This document shows positions 43,655 to 52,641 of a stretch of DNA of 64,000 nucleotides, piece after piece. The first letter of the stretch is position 1. Each line of letters begins with the position of its first letter. Origin of the DNA: Amycolatopsis orientalis DSM 40040 = KCTC 9412. GTDB lineage: Bacteria; Actinomycetota; Actinomycetes; Mycobacteriales; Pseudonocardiaceae. Under the pieces are notes generated by a model that worked only from the letters and a program-made list of their open reading frames with translations, ran no database searches and was not told the DNA's origin. The position numbers were made by a program, and so were the translations under genes. Location: NCBI RefSeq assembly GCF_000478275.1, contig NZ_ASJB01000044.1:1-64000 (forward strand). The letters run 5' to 3'.

Positions 43655-44720
43655 CGGCCACGTCCGCATCGGCGGCCGCATCCCCGGGATCGGGACGACG
43701 ATCCGCGACCCGGACGGCTGGGTGTGGGCGCTGCTGAGCATCCTCGACGGAACGAGGACGGTGGACCAGATCATCACCGAGCTGGTCCACCGTTTCCCCG
43801 CCAGGCCCCCAGCCGACGTCGCCGCCGAGGCCGTGGGCGACCTGCGGGTGCTGACCGAGACCGGCTACATCGAGGACGCCGACGAGACCCCACCCCCGGG
43901 ATTGTCCGCCCGGGAGCAGGAACGCTACAGCCGCAGCCGGGAGCTGTGGCGATGGATGGCCCGGATCGGCCGCCGATCGAGCTGGGACACCCAACTACTG
44001 CTGCGCCAGGCCCGGGTCGTCGTCATCGGCGTCGGCGGCACAGGCAGCACCGCAGCTATGGATCTGGCGCTGTCGGGAATCGGGGAGCTGCACTGCGTGG
44101 AACCGGACGTGGTCGAACTGTCCAACCTCGCCCGGCAGATCCTGTTCACCGAACGCGATCTGGGCCGGCCGAAACTGGAGGCGGCCGCGCGGGAACTGCG
44201 GGCACGCAACTCCGACATCCAGATCACCGGGCAGGCCACGACCGTTACCAGCCCGGCGGCCCTGATCGCCCTGGCGGCCCGGTACGACCTCGTCGTCTTG
44301 GCCGCGGACCAGCCGGCGGAGATCCGGACCTGGACCAACCGCGCGTGCCAGGCGACCGGCACTGCCTGGGTCCACGCCGGCTACCACGGTCCGCAGATCA
44401 ACTACGGCCTGTACCGGCCGGGCACCGGTCCCTGCTACGAGTGCATCGACACGACAGAACGAGAGCGTCACGTCGAGACGACCCCTCCGGCACCGGTGCC
44501 GGCATTGCAGGACGTTCAGGCGGGCAACGCGGTGTCGGCTGGGGTGTCCGGGAATCTGGCGGCGCACGCCGCGATGAGCCTGATCACCGGTGTCCCCGAT
44601 CTGGCCCCCAACCGCGAGTACGCGTTCAACCTCGTCACCCTCGATGGCTACGCGGTATCCACGCTCGACGCGCCGCGACCGGGCTGTCCGGGCTGCGGGC
44701 CGCACGCCGCGACAGCCTGA
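43605..44720 (+). CDS. E1-like ThiF-family adenylyltransferase with peptide-clamp-like N-terminus (MccB-type)
   Basis: 371 residues, GTG seven bases after AAGGAGG. Residues ~1-95 (TTIRDPDGWVWALLSILDG and VDQIITELVHRFP) resemble a PqqD-like RiPP recognition element. The E1 domain follows: VVVIGVGGTGSTAAMDLALS (ATP loop), CVEPDVVELSNLARQILF (Asp and Arg) and GRPKLEAA (Lys). Zinc ligands are PCYEC and PGCPGC. Such proteins adenylate the C-terminus of a peptide or sulphur-carrier protein. The N-terminal clamp favours a RiPP role like MccB. No dedicated transporter is adjacent; a SARP regulator is divergent. Confidence 0.85.
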   Translation: MERPRIKVKHRPVRLDDGHVRIGGRIPGIGTTIRDPDGWVWALLSILDGTRTVDQIITELVHRFPARPPADVAAEAVGDLRVLTETGYIEDADETPPPGLSAREQERYSRSRELWRWMARIGRRSSWDTQLLLRQARVVVIGVGGTGSTAAMDLALSGIGELHCVEPDVVELSNLARQILFTERDLGRPKLEAAARELRARNSDIQITGQATTVTSPAALIALAARYDLVVLAADQPAEIRTWTNRACQATGTAWVHAGYHGPQINYGLYRPGTGPCYECIDTTERERHVETTPPAPVPALQDVQAGNAVSAGVSGNLAAHAAMSLITGVPDLAPNREYAFNLVTLDGYAVSTLDAPRPGCPGCGPHAATA

Positions 44721-44755
44721 CCCACCGGGCTCCTGCCCCTTATTACCATGCCTGG

Positions 44756-46921
44756 TCAGGGACGAGAGCCGGCGGCGATGCGGGCTTCCAGACCGGTCAG
44801 CCGTTCCCGAGTGGGCGCGACGCGGGGATCGTCGAGTGCCGTCAGCACGGTGATGGCCTCGCTCAGGGCTTGCGCCGCGGCGGGCAGGTCGCCGAGGGCC
44901 TCCAGTGACGTGCCCAGAGGCAGGAACGTGTCCGCCAGATCAACTCCCGTGTAGTTCAGATTCTGGTAGGCGGTGATCGCCTGCTGGCACAAGCTCACGG
45001 CGGTGCCGTGCCGACCCAGCCCCTGGTTCGCCATCGCGATGTCCACCAGTGCGCCCGCCTCGCCGAGCAGATCCCCGGCTTGCCGGCGCAGCGCCAGGCC
45101 CTGCTCGGCGTAGCCGAGGGCGTGCTCGAATTCACCCAGCTGAACGCTGAGCCAGCTGAGGTTGCACAGCGCCACCGCTTCCGGCCGTACCTGCCCCGAC
45201 TGTCGCGCCATCGACGCCGACCGCTGGAAGCAGTCCCGCGCCTCCGGCCACCGCCCCTGCTCACGGCGGATCCGGCCCAGCCCCGACAAACCGATAACCC
45301 AACAGGCAGGGTCATCGGTCTCTTCGGCCAAAACCAGCGTGCGCGCAATCACCGCTTCGGCCTCCGCCAGGCGCCCGATCCGGCGTAACGTGATCGCCCG
45401 CACGTCCAGTAATAGAGCCTCCACCCCCTGATTCCCGGCGGCGAGCGCGCAGGCCACGCCCACCTCGGTGACCTCCAGATACAAAGCGGCCCACGCGGCA
45501 CTTCCAACAGCCATGAACTTGCACGCCACCGCCAGGGTCATCGCCGCCACATTCAGCCCGGCAGCGGCGGCGCGGCGGACCGCGGCGACCAGGGTGGCGT
45601 GCTCGGCATGCAGCCACACCGCCGCCGCCCCCCGGTCGGTGAACACGACCTCCGGCGCCACCACAGCGACCTCGTCCAGGGTGAATCCGGACAGGACGGG
45701 CATCGTCATCTGGTCGGCGTGCCAGGCGGTGCGCGCGTACCAGGCCAGCACTCGCTCCACGGCCGTCCGGCGGTCCTCGGCAGTATCGTCGAGACCAGCG
45801 CGGTGGGCAGCGTAGGCGTGCAGCAGATCGTGCATCCGGTACCGCCGGCGCCCCAGCGGCTCGAGCAGATGCAGCTCGGCAAGCACCTCCAGACACCGGT
45901 ACGCCCCCGTCGGCTCGAGCCCGGTGAGCGCCGCGGCCGCGTCCACCCCGAACTCCGCGCCCGGATGCGCACCCAGGCACCGGAACACCCGTGCCTGCTC
46001 CGGCGGCAGCTGGGCATAGGACCAGTCAAACACCGACCGCACCGCGCCACCGATGACGCCGTCACCGCCGAACCCGTTCCCTGGCTCGGATGTCTGCTCG
46101 TCGCCGATGTCGGCGGCCACGTCGGCGAGGGTGTAGCGGGGCCGGGCGGCGGCTCGGGTCGCGGCGACCCGCACCGCCAGCGGCAACCCACCACACAACC
46201 GCACCAGCTCCGCCACCGCAGCAGGCTCGGCGTCCGCCCTAGCCGCGCCGACGATCCGGCGCAGCAGGACCTGGGACTCAGCGGTCGTGAACAGGCCCAG
46301 ATCGACCCGGTGCGCGGCCGCAGATACGACCAGGTCAGTCAGGCTGGCGCGGCTAGTCACCACCACCAGACACCCGGGCGTGCCAGGCAGCAGCGGCCGT
46401 ACCTGCTCGGCAGTGGCGGCGTTGTCCAGCACCACCAGCACCCGCCGCCCCGCCAGCACCGACCGATAGAGCCCTGCCAGCGCATCCAGCTCACCCGGGA
46501 TCTGCGCCTCGGGAACCCCAAGCGCGGTCAGGAAAGAGGCCAGCACGATCCCCGGCTTTAGCGGCGCACTCGGCCCGAACCCGCGCAGGTTGACGAACAA
46601 CGTCCCGTCCGGAAACACGTCCTGCACCCGGTGGGCCCACTGGACAACCAGGGTGGTTTTCCCGCCGCCGCCGGTTCCGGCCAGCACCGCCACCACCGCG
46701 GCACCACCGGCGTCCTCCCGGCTCGGCAGGAGCGCGTCGAGCGCGGCGAGCTGGGCATCGCGGCCAGTGAAGTCCCGCAACCCTGCGGGCAACTGCCGCG
46801 GCACCGGCAGAGACTCGCGCCGCTCCGGTGAGAGAGTCAGGTGCCCGATGGTCCCGGCCTGGACCACGGAGCCAATCACGCTGCCGCTGATCGTGTTCCG
46901 CACGCCCGCCCCGTCGGTCAC
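44756..46921 (-). CDS. NB-ARC-TPR STAND protein with N-terminal amyloid-like signalling motif
   Basis: 721 residues. Residues ~9-30 read NTISGSVIGSVVQAGTIGHL, a motif of the RHIM/PP-like bacterial amyloid signalling type. An NB-ARC ATPase follows (~45-330): Walker A LAGTGGGGKTTLV, VLVVLDN and VVVTSRASL, with LCGGLPLAVRV. A winged-helix and TPR region (~330-721) is the likely sensor. In known bacterial and fungal NLRs this motif templates amyloid folding of the same motif in an effector encoded next door. The gene at 47049, directly upstream and same strand, carries the matching motif at its C-terminus. Confidence 0.85.
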   Translation of the reverse strand: MTDGAGVRNTISGSVIGSVVQAGTIGHLTLSPERRESLPVPRQLPAGLRDFTGRDAQLAALDALLPSREDAGGAAVVAVLAGTGGGGKTTLVVQWAHRVQDVFPDGTLFVNLRGFGPSAPLKPGIVLASFLTALGVPEAQIPGELDALAGLYRSVLAGRRVLVVLDNAATAEQVRPLLPGTPGCLVVVTSRASLTDLVVSAAAHRVDLGLFTTAESQVLLRRIVGAARADAEPAAVAELVRLCGGLPLAVRVAATRAAARPRYTLADVAADIGDEQTSEPGNGFGGDGVIGGAVRSVFDWSYAQLPPEQARVFRCLGAHPGAEFGVDAAAALTGLEPTGAYRCLEVLAELHLLEPLGRRRYRMHDLLHAYAAHRAGLDDTAEDRRTAVERVLAWYARTAWHADQMTMPVLSGFTLDEVAVVAPEVVFTDRGAAAVWLHAEHATLVAAVRRAAAAGLNVAAMTLAVACKFMAVGSAAWAALYLEVTEVGVACALAAGNQGVEALLLDVRAITLRRIGRLAEAEAVIARTLVLAEETDDPACWVIGLSGLGRIRREQGRWPEARDCFQRSASMARQSGQVRPEAVALCNLSWLSVQLGEFEHALGYAEQGLALRRQAGDLLGEAGALVDIAMANQGLGRHGTAVSLCQQAITAYQNLNYTGVDLADTFLPLGTSLEALGDLPAAAQALSEAITVLTALDDPRVAPTRERLTGLEARIAAGSRP

Positions 46922-47048
46922 AGCATCAGTCTGCCGTCACCATGCCGCGGCACCAGCCCGCCGCACCTGACCTCACCCTGATGGAGCACCCACTCCGCAA
47001 CCACGTCGACGCCAGGCCGGCGAAGGCAACGTCGGCCGACGGCCGGGG

Positions 47049-47444
47049 TCAGAACGAGATCCCCCCGTGGATATCGCGGGCCTGCACGACGTTGCCGCCG
47101 ACCTGGCCGGATACCTGGTTGGCCACACCGCCAGACCCGGCGTTCTGCTCGACGGTCACCCGATCCCATTCCTCACGCAACCGCACACCGAACGCCGGAT
47201 CAGCGCCCTGCTTCTCCTCCAGCGCGGCGGCGAGCTCACCTACCTCCTTGGAATCCGCCGCAGCGCCTTCTGCGGCCTCCAGCACCGCGGACGCGTCGGG
47301 ATCATCTGCGAACTTGGCCTTGATCAGCTGATACAAACCGGCCACCGCACGCCCAGCAACAGCCGCAGCGATCGACACAAGCACAGGCTCAGGCACAGCA
47401 ATCCTCTCCACCAACACGGACAGCACGCGGTCGACTACCAGCAT
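47049..47444 (-). CDS. Small helical effector with C-terminal amyloid-like signalling motif
   Basis: 131 residues from ATG 47444, nine bases after GGAGG. The N-terminal ~60 residues are hydrophobic helical (VDRVLSVLVERIAVPEPVLV, SIAAAVAGRAVAGLYQLIKA), then an acidic helical stretch (EVGELAAALEEKQGADPAFG). The C-terminus reads NQVSGQVGGNVVQARDIHGG, which aligns with NTISGSVIGSVVQAGTIGHL of the STAND partner (N, SG, V, G, VVQA, I shared). This fits HET-S/Bell-type membrane-acting effectors triggered by amyloid templating. The gap to the STAND gene is 127 bases. Confidence 0.8.
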   Translation of the reverse strand: MLVVDRVLSVLVERIAVPEPVLVSIAAAVAGRAVAGLYQLIKAKFADDPDASAVLEAAEGAAADSKEVGELAAALEEKQGADPAFGVRLREEWDRVTVEQNAGSGGVANQVSGQVGGNVVQARDIHGGISF

Positions 47445-47549
47445 AGAGACAAGCCTCCACAGGTCCATCTGCTCAATGGCAGGCGGCGAAACCCGGCTCT
47501 TCACCCGGCAGCAGGAGTTCGAGCAGACTCAATTGGGATATCCGCTCTT

Positions 47550-47612
47550 CGGCATGAGCGTGCGCTTGGCCTTCCTTCGGCCGGCTTGCGGCATGAGCGG
47601 ATGTTGGCTACG
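47550..47612. repeat. Two copies of the CGGCATGAGCG element
   Basis: Copies begin at 47550 (CGGCATGAGCGTGCG) and 47589 (CGGCATGAGCGGATGTT), in the gap between the amyloid effector gene and the LRR gene. Confidence 0.6.
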
Positions 47613-47740
47613 CGACGGTCCTGTGCTGCCGCGGCGGGTGCGGCGGGCGGAGTCCAGAAAGGCCTCGCCCGAGAACTCAACCGAAGGACCGGCTCGAGCA
47701 TGAGTTCAGCTGGGTTCGCCCCGGGCCCTCTGGTTCGTCC

Positions 47741-48577
47741 TTAGCGGCCAGCGGGCTGGACGATGTTCGGGCCGCCGGTATGAGGTGTCGGAACGTAGCC
47801 TTGCGCCGACGCCGGCAGCGCCGCCACGCAGTCCGCGGAACACGCGTTCACCAGCAGCGGCAGCACGTCGGTACCGACCCGGCGGGAAACCCACACCTGA
47901 TGCAGTTCTCGATCGATCAGCCTGTCGCAGACGCTGCATGTCCGTACGACCGTGGTGCCCCACACGCCCGGATCGAGCTCGGCGAAGTCCGTCTGGTCGG
48001 CGTGGGTCACCGGCCGCAACGCCGGAAACGGTGGCCGGAACTTGACGTTGCCGTAGAGGACACGGGTGCTCACCGTGCTGTCGATGACTCTTGCACACCT
48101 GGTGAGTTCATACGGGTACCAGTGCAGCCGGTGCGACGTATAGGGCTCGAACACCTCAAGGCTGGTCATCGCTCCGATCTCGGGTGGCAGGCGGACCAGG
48201 TTCGTGCCGTACAGGACCAGGCGCGTGACCGCGGTCAGCTTCGCGATCGTGGACGGCAACGTGATGATCTGCCGCCGTTCCACGGCGCTCATCTCCGTGA
48301 ACGGGGCGAACTCCGTCCGACCATCCTCGGCAGCCTCGTCGATCAGCGACAGTAGGTGCTGCCAGCCCTCTGCCGCTTGGTCTTGTGTGTCCTTATGGAA
48401 GGAGACGGTCACCGGTCGGGTCGTCTTCGAATAGCCGACGCACCGGCAGTGATCCCGATCGGCTCCATCTTGCGGAGCTCCGATGGCGTCGGCGAACCGG
48501 TTGAGGAACACCTGCGGCGCGTTCTCGTCTGTCGACACCTGTGAAGCGTATCGACGATGGCCGGTAACAGTTGCCAC
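47741..48577 (-). CDS. Leucine-rich-repeat protein with zinc-like cysteine pairs
   Basis: 278 residues; a shorter form from GTG 48538 is possible. The centre has LRR units (IITLPSTIAKLTAVTRLVLY and LVRLPPEIGAMTSLEVFEPY). The C-terminal part has CSVCDRLID and NACSADCVAALP, a Cys4 arrangement that may bind zinc. Two more cysteines are near residue 45 (DHCRCVGYS). LRR segments mediate protein binding. Related proteins are common in actinomycetes without known function. It lies upstream of the amyloid-STAND pair on the same strand and may belong with it. Confidence 0.75.
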   Translation of the reverse strand: MATVTGHRRYASQVSTDENAPQVFLNRFADAIGAPQDGADRDHCRCVGYSKTTRPVTVSFHKDTQDQAAEGWQHLLSLIDEAAEDGRTEFAPFTEMSAVERRQIITLPSTIAKLTAVTRLVLYGTNLVRLPPEIGAMTSLEVFEPYTSHRLHWYPYELTRCARVIDSTVSTRVLYGNVKFRPPFPALRPVTHADQTDFAELDPGVWGTTVVRTCSVCDRLIDRELHQVWVSRRVGTDVLPLLVNACSADCVAALPASAQGYVPTPHTGGPNIVQPAGR

Positions 48578-48611
48578 CGCTACGACCCGCAGGGCGCCAA
48601 CCTCCTCTCAT

Positions 48612-48668
48612 CGGCATGAGCGCGTGTCCAGACAGATGAACACTCAGCGGCATGAGCGCGCGATGGTT
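48612..48668. repeat. Two copies of the CGGCATGAGCG element
   Basis: Copies begin at 48612 (CGGCATGAGCGCGTG) and 48648 (CGGCATGAGCGCGCG). The second is preceded by GAACACTCAG, also seen at ~59402 before a diverged copy. Confidence 0.6.
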
Positions 48669-48857
48669 GTGTATCACCTTGTCGCGCTCGCGCGTTCTGA
48701 ATCGACTTGGTTAAGTTGCTGCTCCCTCGACGAGCCGGCCGCTTTGCACGGCGGTACTTCGCGGCCCCAAGCTGATCCTGTAACTGCTGGAGCGCTGGCG
48801 GCGACCTACCTTCTGGCTCGTGCTTCAGTGGACTGCGTGATGCAACAGGAGTAGTAC

Positions 48858-50081
48858 GTGAATCTCGGACTCGTCATTGGCGCTGCGGGACTACTGATGG
48901 CCGCGATTGCCCTTCCTGTGACCTGGGCCAACTTGCGCCGAGGGCGCGGTGAACAGACCTCCATCGGGTTTCGTCAAGCGTCCGAATATGTTCGTGCGCA
49001 TCAACCACGCCTATACGAGCTCGCAGTCACCAGCCTTCCGGAGAGCTGGCGAGCCGACGGAATTCCGATGATCACACGGCCAAACTGGATACTTTCCAGC
49101 CCGAAGGCCGCTGAATCGGTGCAGCTAATCTGGCAGGAGAAGCCGCCGGAAGGTGATCGACTCGAGGGTTCGCGGCGTCGTGCTCGCGGTATAATGCCGC
49201 GGCACAATGACGGCTCGCCGTACGCGACCTACAGCCACGCGCTAGTTGAGCTCGGTGGAATGACACAGCTATACAACGGGTGGACTTACCGGCCGGTCGC
49301 GATCGACGCGGTGGCTGACCATCTACAGCTTACCTTCACCTCTGGGCGCTATTTCGATCATCTCGACACGACAGAAGTGCTCGCTTACGAGGCAGCGAAG
49401 CGGGATCATGCTCGCAGACATCTGCCGCTAGCAGGGCCCTACCGGCGTTATCTCGAAAATCCGTTCGATCTGTCGCGGCGATCGACGAGTCTGGGCACGT
49501 GCACCCTCACGCTCCGGGTGGGAAACAGCACGTGTGGCTTCTACATGCACCAGCGCAACAGCGGCGGCCTGATTGTTGGTCCGGATATCCTTCATGTTGT
49601 TCCCGCCGGGGAATTCACTCCAGCCGATATCGGGCTTGAGTCACGGCAATCTGACTTCGATATCTGGCGCACAGTCATGCGCGAGTTTGCCGAAGAATTC
49701 CTTGACATCGAGGAGGCTTACGGTCGAGGCGGCAGGCCTCTTGACTATGAGCATGACGCGCCTTTTAGTAAGCTCGTCGCCGGGCGAAGATTGGGAAGTG
49801 TGCGCCTGAGCGTGCTTGGGCTCGGCCTTGATCCGCTGACTTGGAAACCTGAATTACTCATGGCCTGCGCGATCGATGATGAAGTCTTCGACGATATCTT
49901 CGCCGACCTCGTTGCGAATGGTCGGGAAGGTACGATTCTGGTCGGCCCCAACGGCCACGGTATCCCATTCACGGCCGAGAATGTTGGTCGCTACAGCGAG
50001 ATTCCCCATACCCGCTGCTCGGCGCGCAGCTGCCTGATCCTGGCTTGGCGCCACCGTGTCGAACTCCGCCTTGGCGGGTAA
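48858..50081 (+). CDS. NUDIX-like protein with N-terminal membrane anchor
   Basis: 407 residues. A single transmembrane helix at the start (LVIGAAGLLMAAIALPVTWA) is followed by ~90 charged residues. The C-terminal domain reads CGFYMHQRNSGGLIVGPDIL, HVVPAGEFTP and TVMREFAEEFLDIEEAYGRG, then GLGLDPLTWKPELLMACAID. The REx2EE-like helix after a P-x-G-x-F strand is NUDIX-like, but the canonical Gly and acidic residues are incomplete. Actinomycete relatives are often annotated as regulators. Codons are AT-richer than neighbours. A broken copy of this family lies at 23583. Confidence 0.75.
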   Translation: MNLGLVIGAAGLLMAAIALPVTWANLRRGRGEQTSIGFRQASEYVRAHQPRLYELAVTSLPESWRADGIPMITRPNWILSSPKAAESVQLIWQEKPPEGDRLEGSRRRARGIMPRHNDGSPYATYSHALVELGGMTQLYNGWTYRPVAIDAVADHLQLTFTSGRYFDHLDTTEVLAYEAAKRDHARRHLPLAGPYRRYLENPFDLSRRSTSLGTCTLTLRVGNSTCGFYMHQRNSGGLIVGPDILHVVPAGEFTPADIGLESRQSDFDIWRTVMREFAEEFLDIEEAYGRGGRPLDYEHDAPFSKLVAGRRLGSVRLSVLGLGLDPLTWKPELLMACAIDDEVFDDIFADLVANGREGTILVGPNGHGIPFTAENVGRYSEIPHTRCSARSCLILAWRHRVELRLGG

Positions 50082-50102
50082 GTACGGGCGGCGTCCGCAC
50101 TT

Positions 50103-50125
50103 CGGCATGAGCGGACGTACAACGG
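50103..50125. repeat. CGGCATGAGCG element
   Basis: CGGCATGAGCGGACGTACAA, 22 bases after the stop of the NUDIX-like gene; same family as the copies at 39606 and 47589. Confidence 0.6.
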
Positions 50126-50161
50126 GTCGCGCGCCCTGTGGCACGGGCATATGGTGCAACG

Positions 50162-50821
50162 CTAGAAGTGCCGGTTCCAGTGGCTTCCGAGGCATGTTCG
50201 TGTGGCGCTGCCGCCGGGTGGAAGGTCGAGGGTGTCGATCAGGGTTCGGTCTCTGTCGATGGCGTGGTGCAGGTGCCCGATCTTGCCGGTCCCGCTGTCC
50301 GCGTCGGAAGCGCCGATGAGCTGCCACACGCCGTCATCGGCGTCATGCTGGACAAGCAGAATCGGCTCGCTGCCTTCGAAGATCTCAAGGGTCTGGATAC
50401 AGGTGGTACGCAGAAGCCAGTGCCTCATCCACCAAGCCCGCCGGTCGCGCTGCATGATCTGGTCGGCGACCCACCAGATGAACGGCAGGTCCTCGTGGGC
50501 ACGTGCCTCTTCCGCGGTGAGGTCCGGGCCGCCCTGCGGCACCTGCTCGAACGGGTCGCCGGTCAGCGAGAAAGCATGCCCGTCGTCGTGTTCGAAGATG
50601 ACGGCATGGAAGGTTCCGCCGCCAGGGTTGCCGGCACCGATCCCGACCGACAAGTGAGCGACATGCGGGTCCGCCCCGGTCGTCCAGCCGAGCGCGTACG
50701 ACGCCAGCTCGCCCTGCGGCCCGACGAACTCCCCGAACGCGCGCCGGTCCATTCCTGTCACTGTGTCTGTCGGCAGCTCGACCAGCGCACCCTCTAGCAC
50801 CTGGATATCCACCACCGCACG
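50162..50821 (-). CDS. Hypothetical protein with DUF2185-like tail
   Basis: About 220 residues if started near 50821 (the frame is open further to 50899, but that leader is Arg/Ser-rich and unlike protein). It contains LVELPTDTVTGMDRRAFGEF, WWVADQIMQRDRRAWWMRHW and a C-terminal VWQLIGASDADSGTGKIGH. The Trp-rich middle and the final V-W-x-L segment recall small immunity-like or DUF2185 proteins. Soluble and acidic. No firm function; the start is uncertain. Confidence 0.6.
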   Translation of the reverse strand, partial: RAVVDIQVLEGALVELPTDTVTGMDRRAFGEFVGPQGELASYALGWTTGADPHVAHLSVGIGAGNPGGGTFHAVIFEHDDGHAFSLTGDPFEQVPQGGPDLTAEEARAHEDLPFIWWVADQIMQRDRRAWWMRHWLLRTTCIQTLEIFEGSEPILLVQHDADDGVWQLIGASDADSGTGKIGHLHHAIDRDRTLIDTLDLPPGGSATRTCLGSHWNRHF

Positions 50822-50915
50822 GTAGCCGATCAAGCATCCGAACAGCCCCGTTCGTACTGGTGAACGGCTGCAGGAGGAGCGAGGGCCGGTGCGGCTCACA
50901 CGGATCCAGTCTTGT

Positions 50916-51098
50916 CTACTGCCTAATCTTGACGACGGTGGCGCCCTGCTGCTGGTGGGTCTGCCAGTAGTTCGCTCCGGCCTGCACCAGCAGGTTAAGG
51001 CAGCCTTCGCAGAGCACGTGCGGTTTGTCGATTTCCTTCTTGCCGCACTTGAAACAGAGCCGTTGAGAGCTGTCGTTGTTCTCCACGCCGCGGATCAT
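50916..51098 (-). CDS. Small zinc-ribbon protein
   Basis: 60 residues from ATG 51098 (MIRGVENNDSSQRL). CFKCGKKEIDKPHVLCEGCL gives a CxxC-x(12)-CxxC pair that should bind one zinc. The rest (LNLLVQAGANYWQTHQQQGA) is a single helix. It is too short for the usual automated length cutoffs but has strong protein character and fewer GC-rich codons. It may be a regulator or adaptor; function unknown. Confidence 0.55.
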   Translation of the reverse strand: MIRGVENNDSSQRLCFKCGKKEIDKPHVLCEGCLNLLVQAGANYWQTHQQQGATVVKIRQ

Positions 51099-52199
51099 AG
51101 GTCGGCTCACCGACACACTCCGCATAGGAACACGGTCATGGCGACCGGGTTCACACGGTTGACCAGTGTGTCGATCGACCAGGGTATTCGCCGCGGCTAG
51201 GTAGGTCCCAGAGCAGGCGTCGCGATGGCCATCGATGCACTCCGCGGTCAGCATCGACCGGCGGACTAGCTGCGAACACGCAGCGGCCGGTTGCTGTGCT
51301 CGACAGCGCGGAGGAGCTGGCCGACGGTTTCGGACACCGCCGACCCCCAGCCTGACACCGGTCACCTTCTCGGCACGTCGCGCTCGTGCTGCTCGAATGA
51401 GGTCGACAACTGCGGCCGATCGGGTAGGTGGATCAGCAGATCCGCTTCGGTGGCGGTGTCCTCGGTTGCGGCACGAGGTGGGCGGGCTGGGCGACGTCGG
51501 CATCGGCGACGCCGCCCAGCTGGGGTACCCACCCACCCCGAGGAAGTCCCGGGGCGGATCGATCATGACATCGACCACCGACACATCGTGGCAGTCGGTG
51601 TGGCAGAAGCGAGGCGGATGCGGTCCACGCAGCCGCTCAGCCGATGCCTGTCCTCGCGAGGCGGCGTGGTCGCCGCGTGTGCAGCGACCACCGGGCCGGT
51701 GTATCCGACGTCGGAGTTCACTCGCGGAGCAGTTCACCCCCGGTCTTCCCCAGTCGGGCCGCTGTTTGCCGCGGTCGGATGGATGCCGCGAGCAGGATGC
51801 CAGGCCCTGTATTCCGGCTCCACGCGATGCCGTGGCTCTGCCGGTTGTGGGGTTTCAGGACAGGAGGTGCGAGTATCCCCGGGCGGTGGCGGGTGCTGCC
51901 GGCCGGGGACGCTGATCCGATCTCTCGGGGCGGTCGAGGTAGGTCTAGCCGAGCAGGACCGCCCGCGCGAGTCACAGATCCGGTCGTCGACGCGGCCGAT
52001 GCCGACGCCGGCGCGGTGAATCCGATGGGTGCGGCACGAAACCCGGGCATCGCAGAGGCGGCTCGCGGGCGAGGCAGACGTCGTGGCCGAGGCCGGTTTC
52101 CGTGTTCGGCCGGTGCCGTGCGTGGTCCAGGGTGGCAGCGTCCGCCGGGTCGGGCACCCGCTGTCCATCTGGGCCGCCGGTCCGGGTGAGAACTCTCGT
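51099..52199. other. 1.1 kb without an assignable gene
   Basis: Dense overlapping frames on both strands with Arg/Pro/Ala-rich, low-quality translations. A minus frame near 51480-51560 (PPRDFLGVGGYPSWAAS) has some protein character and may be a relic. I see no mobile-element ends. Confidence 0.4.
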
Positions 52200-52436
52200 T
52201 CAGGCCGCTGTCCGGCTCCAGGAGAGGGCCGTGCGGAGTGCGGTGATCAGGGCTTCGTCGTCGGCGAAGGAGGGTTCCTCGCCGACGGGTAGCCAGACCT
52301 CACCGACGACGTGGTCGCCGTGGTGATGGATGAGCGCGATACCCGGGTAGGAGAGAGTGGCAGGGTGGCCGTCGATGTCGTCGACCGTCACCGTCCTGTC
52401 GAGTAAACGTAGTTGGACAACGCGATCGGACCGCAC
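52200..52436 (-). CDS. Small hypothetical protein
   Basis: 78 residues from GTG 52436, seven bases after AAGGAGG; the GTG three codons earlier is too close to that site. RVVQLRLLDRTVTVDDIDGH, YPGIALIHHHGDHVVGEVWL and ADDEALITALRTALSW suggest a small beta-rich soluble fold. The strong ribosome site supports it. Its upstream region shares part of the dispersed 98-bp repeat (ATGTAACAG and CGGGTG). No family is recognised. Confidence 0.6.
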   Translation of the reverse strand: MRSDRVVQLRLLDRTVTVDDIDGHPATLSYPGIALIHHHGDHVVGEVWLPVGEEPSFADDEALITALRTALSWSRTAA

Positions 52437-52641
52437 AGGCCACACCTCCTTGGTTTGACGTCCCTGTTATGTCGCATTCCGGCGTGCGCATGTAACAGCT
52501 GCAGCCGGGTGTTTGGGAGGAATCCGGTGGTATCACCCTGTCCGGCGACGTAATCGGGCGTGTTTAGGCCGTTCGGATTACCGTCGGTGCAGGCTGAGGT
52601 CGAGTGGCTCGTCCTGGTCTGTGGGGTGGTGGGAGGTCGTG

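Noticed and set aside
43203-43994. 263-residue minus-strand ORF across the SARP/E1 gap
   Set aside because: It mostly overlaps the E1-like gene antisense and has no start signal.
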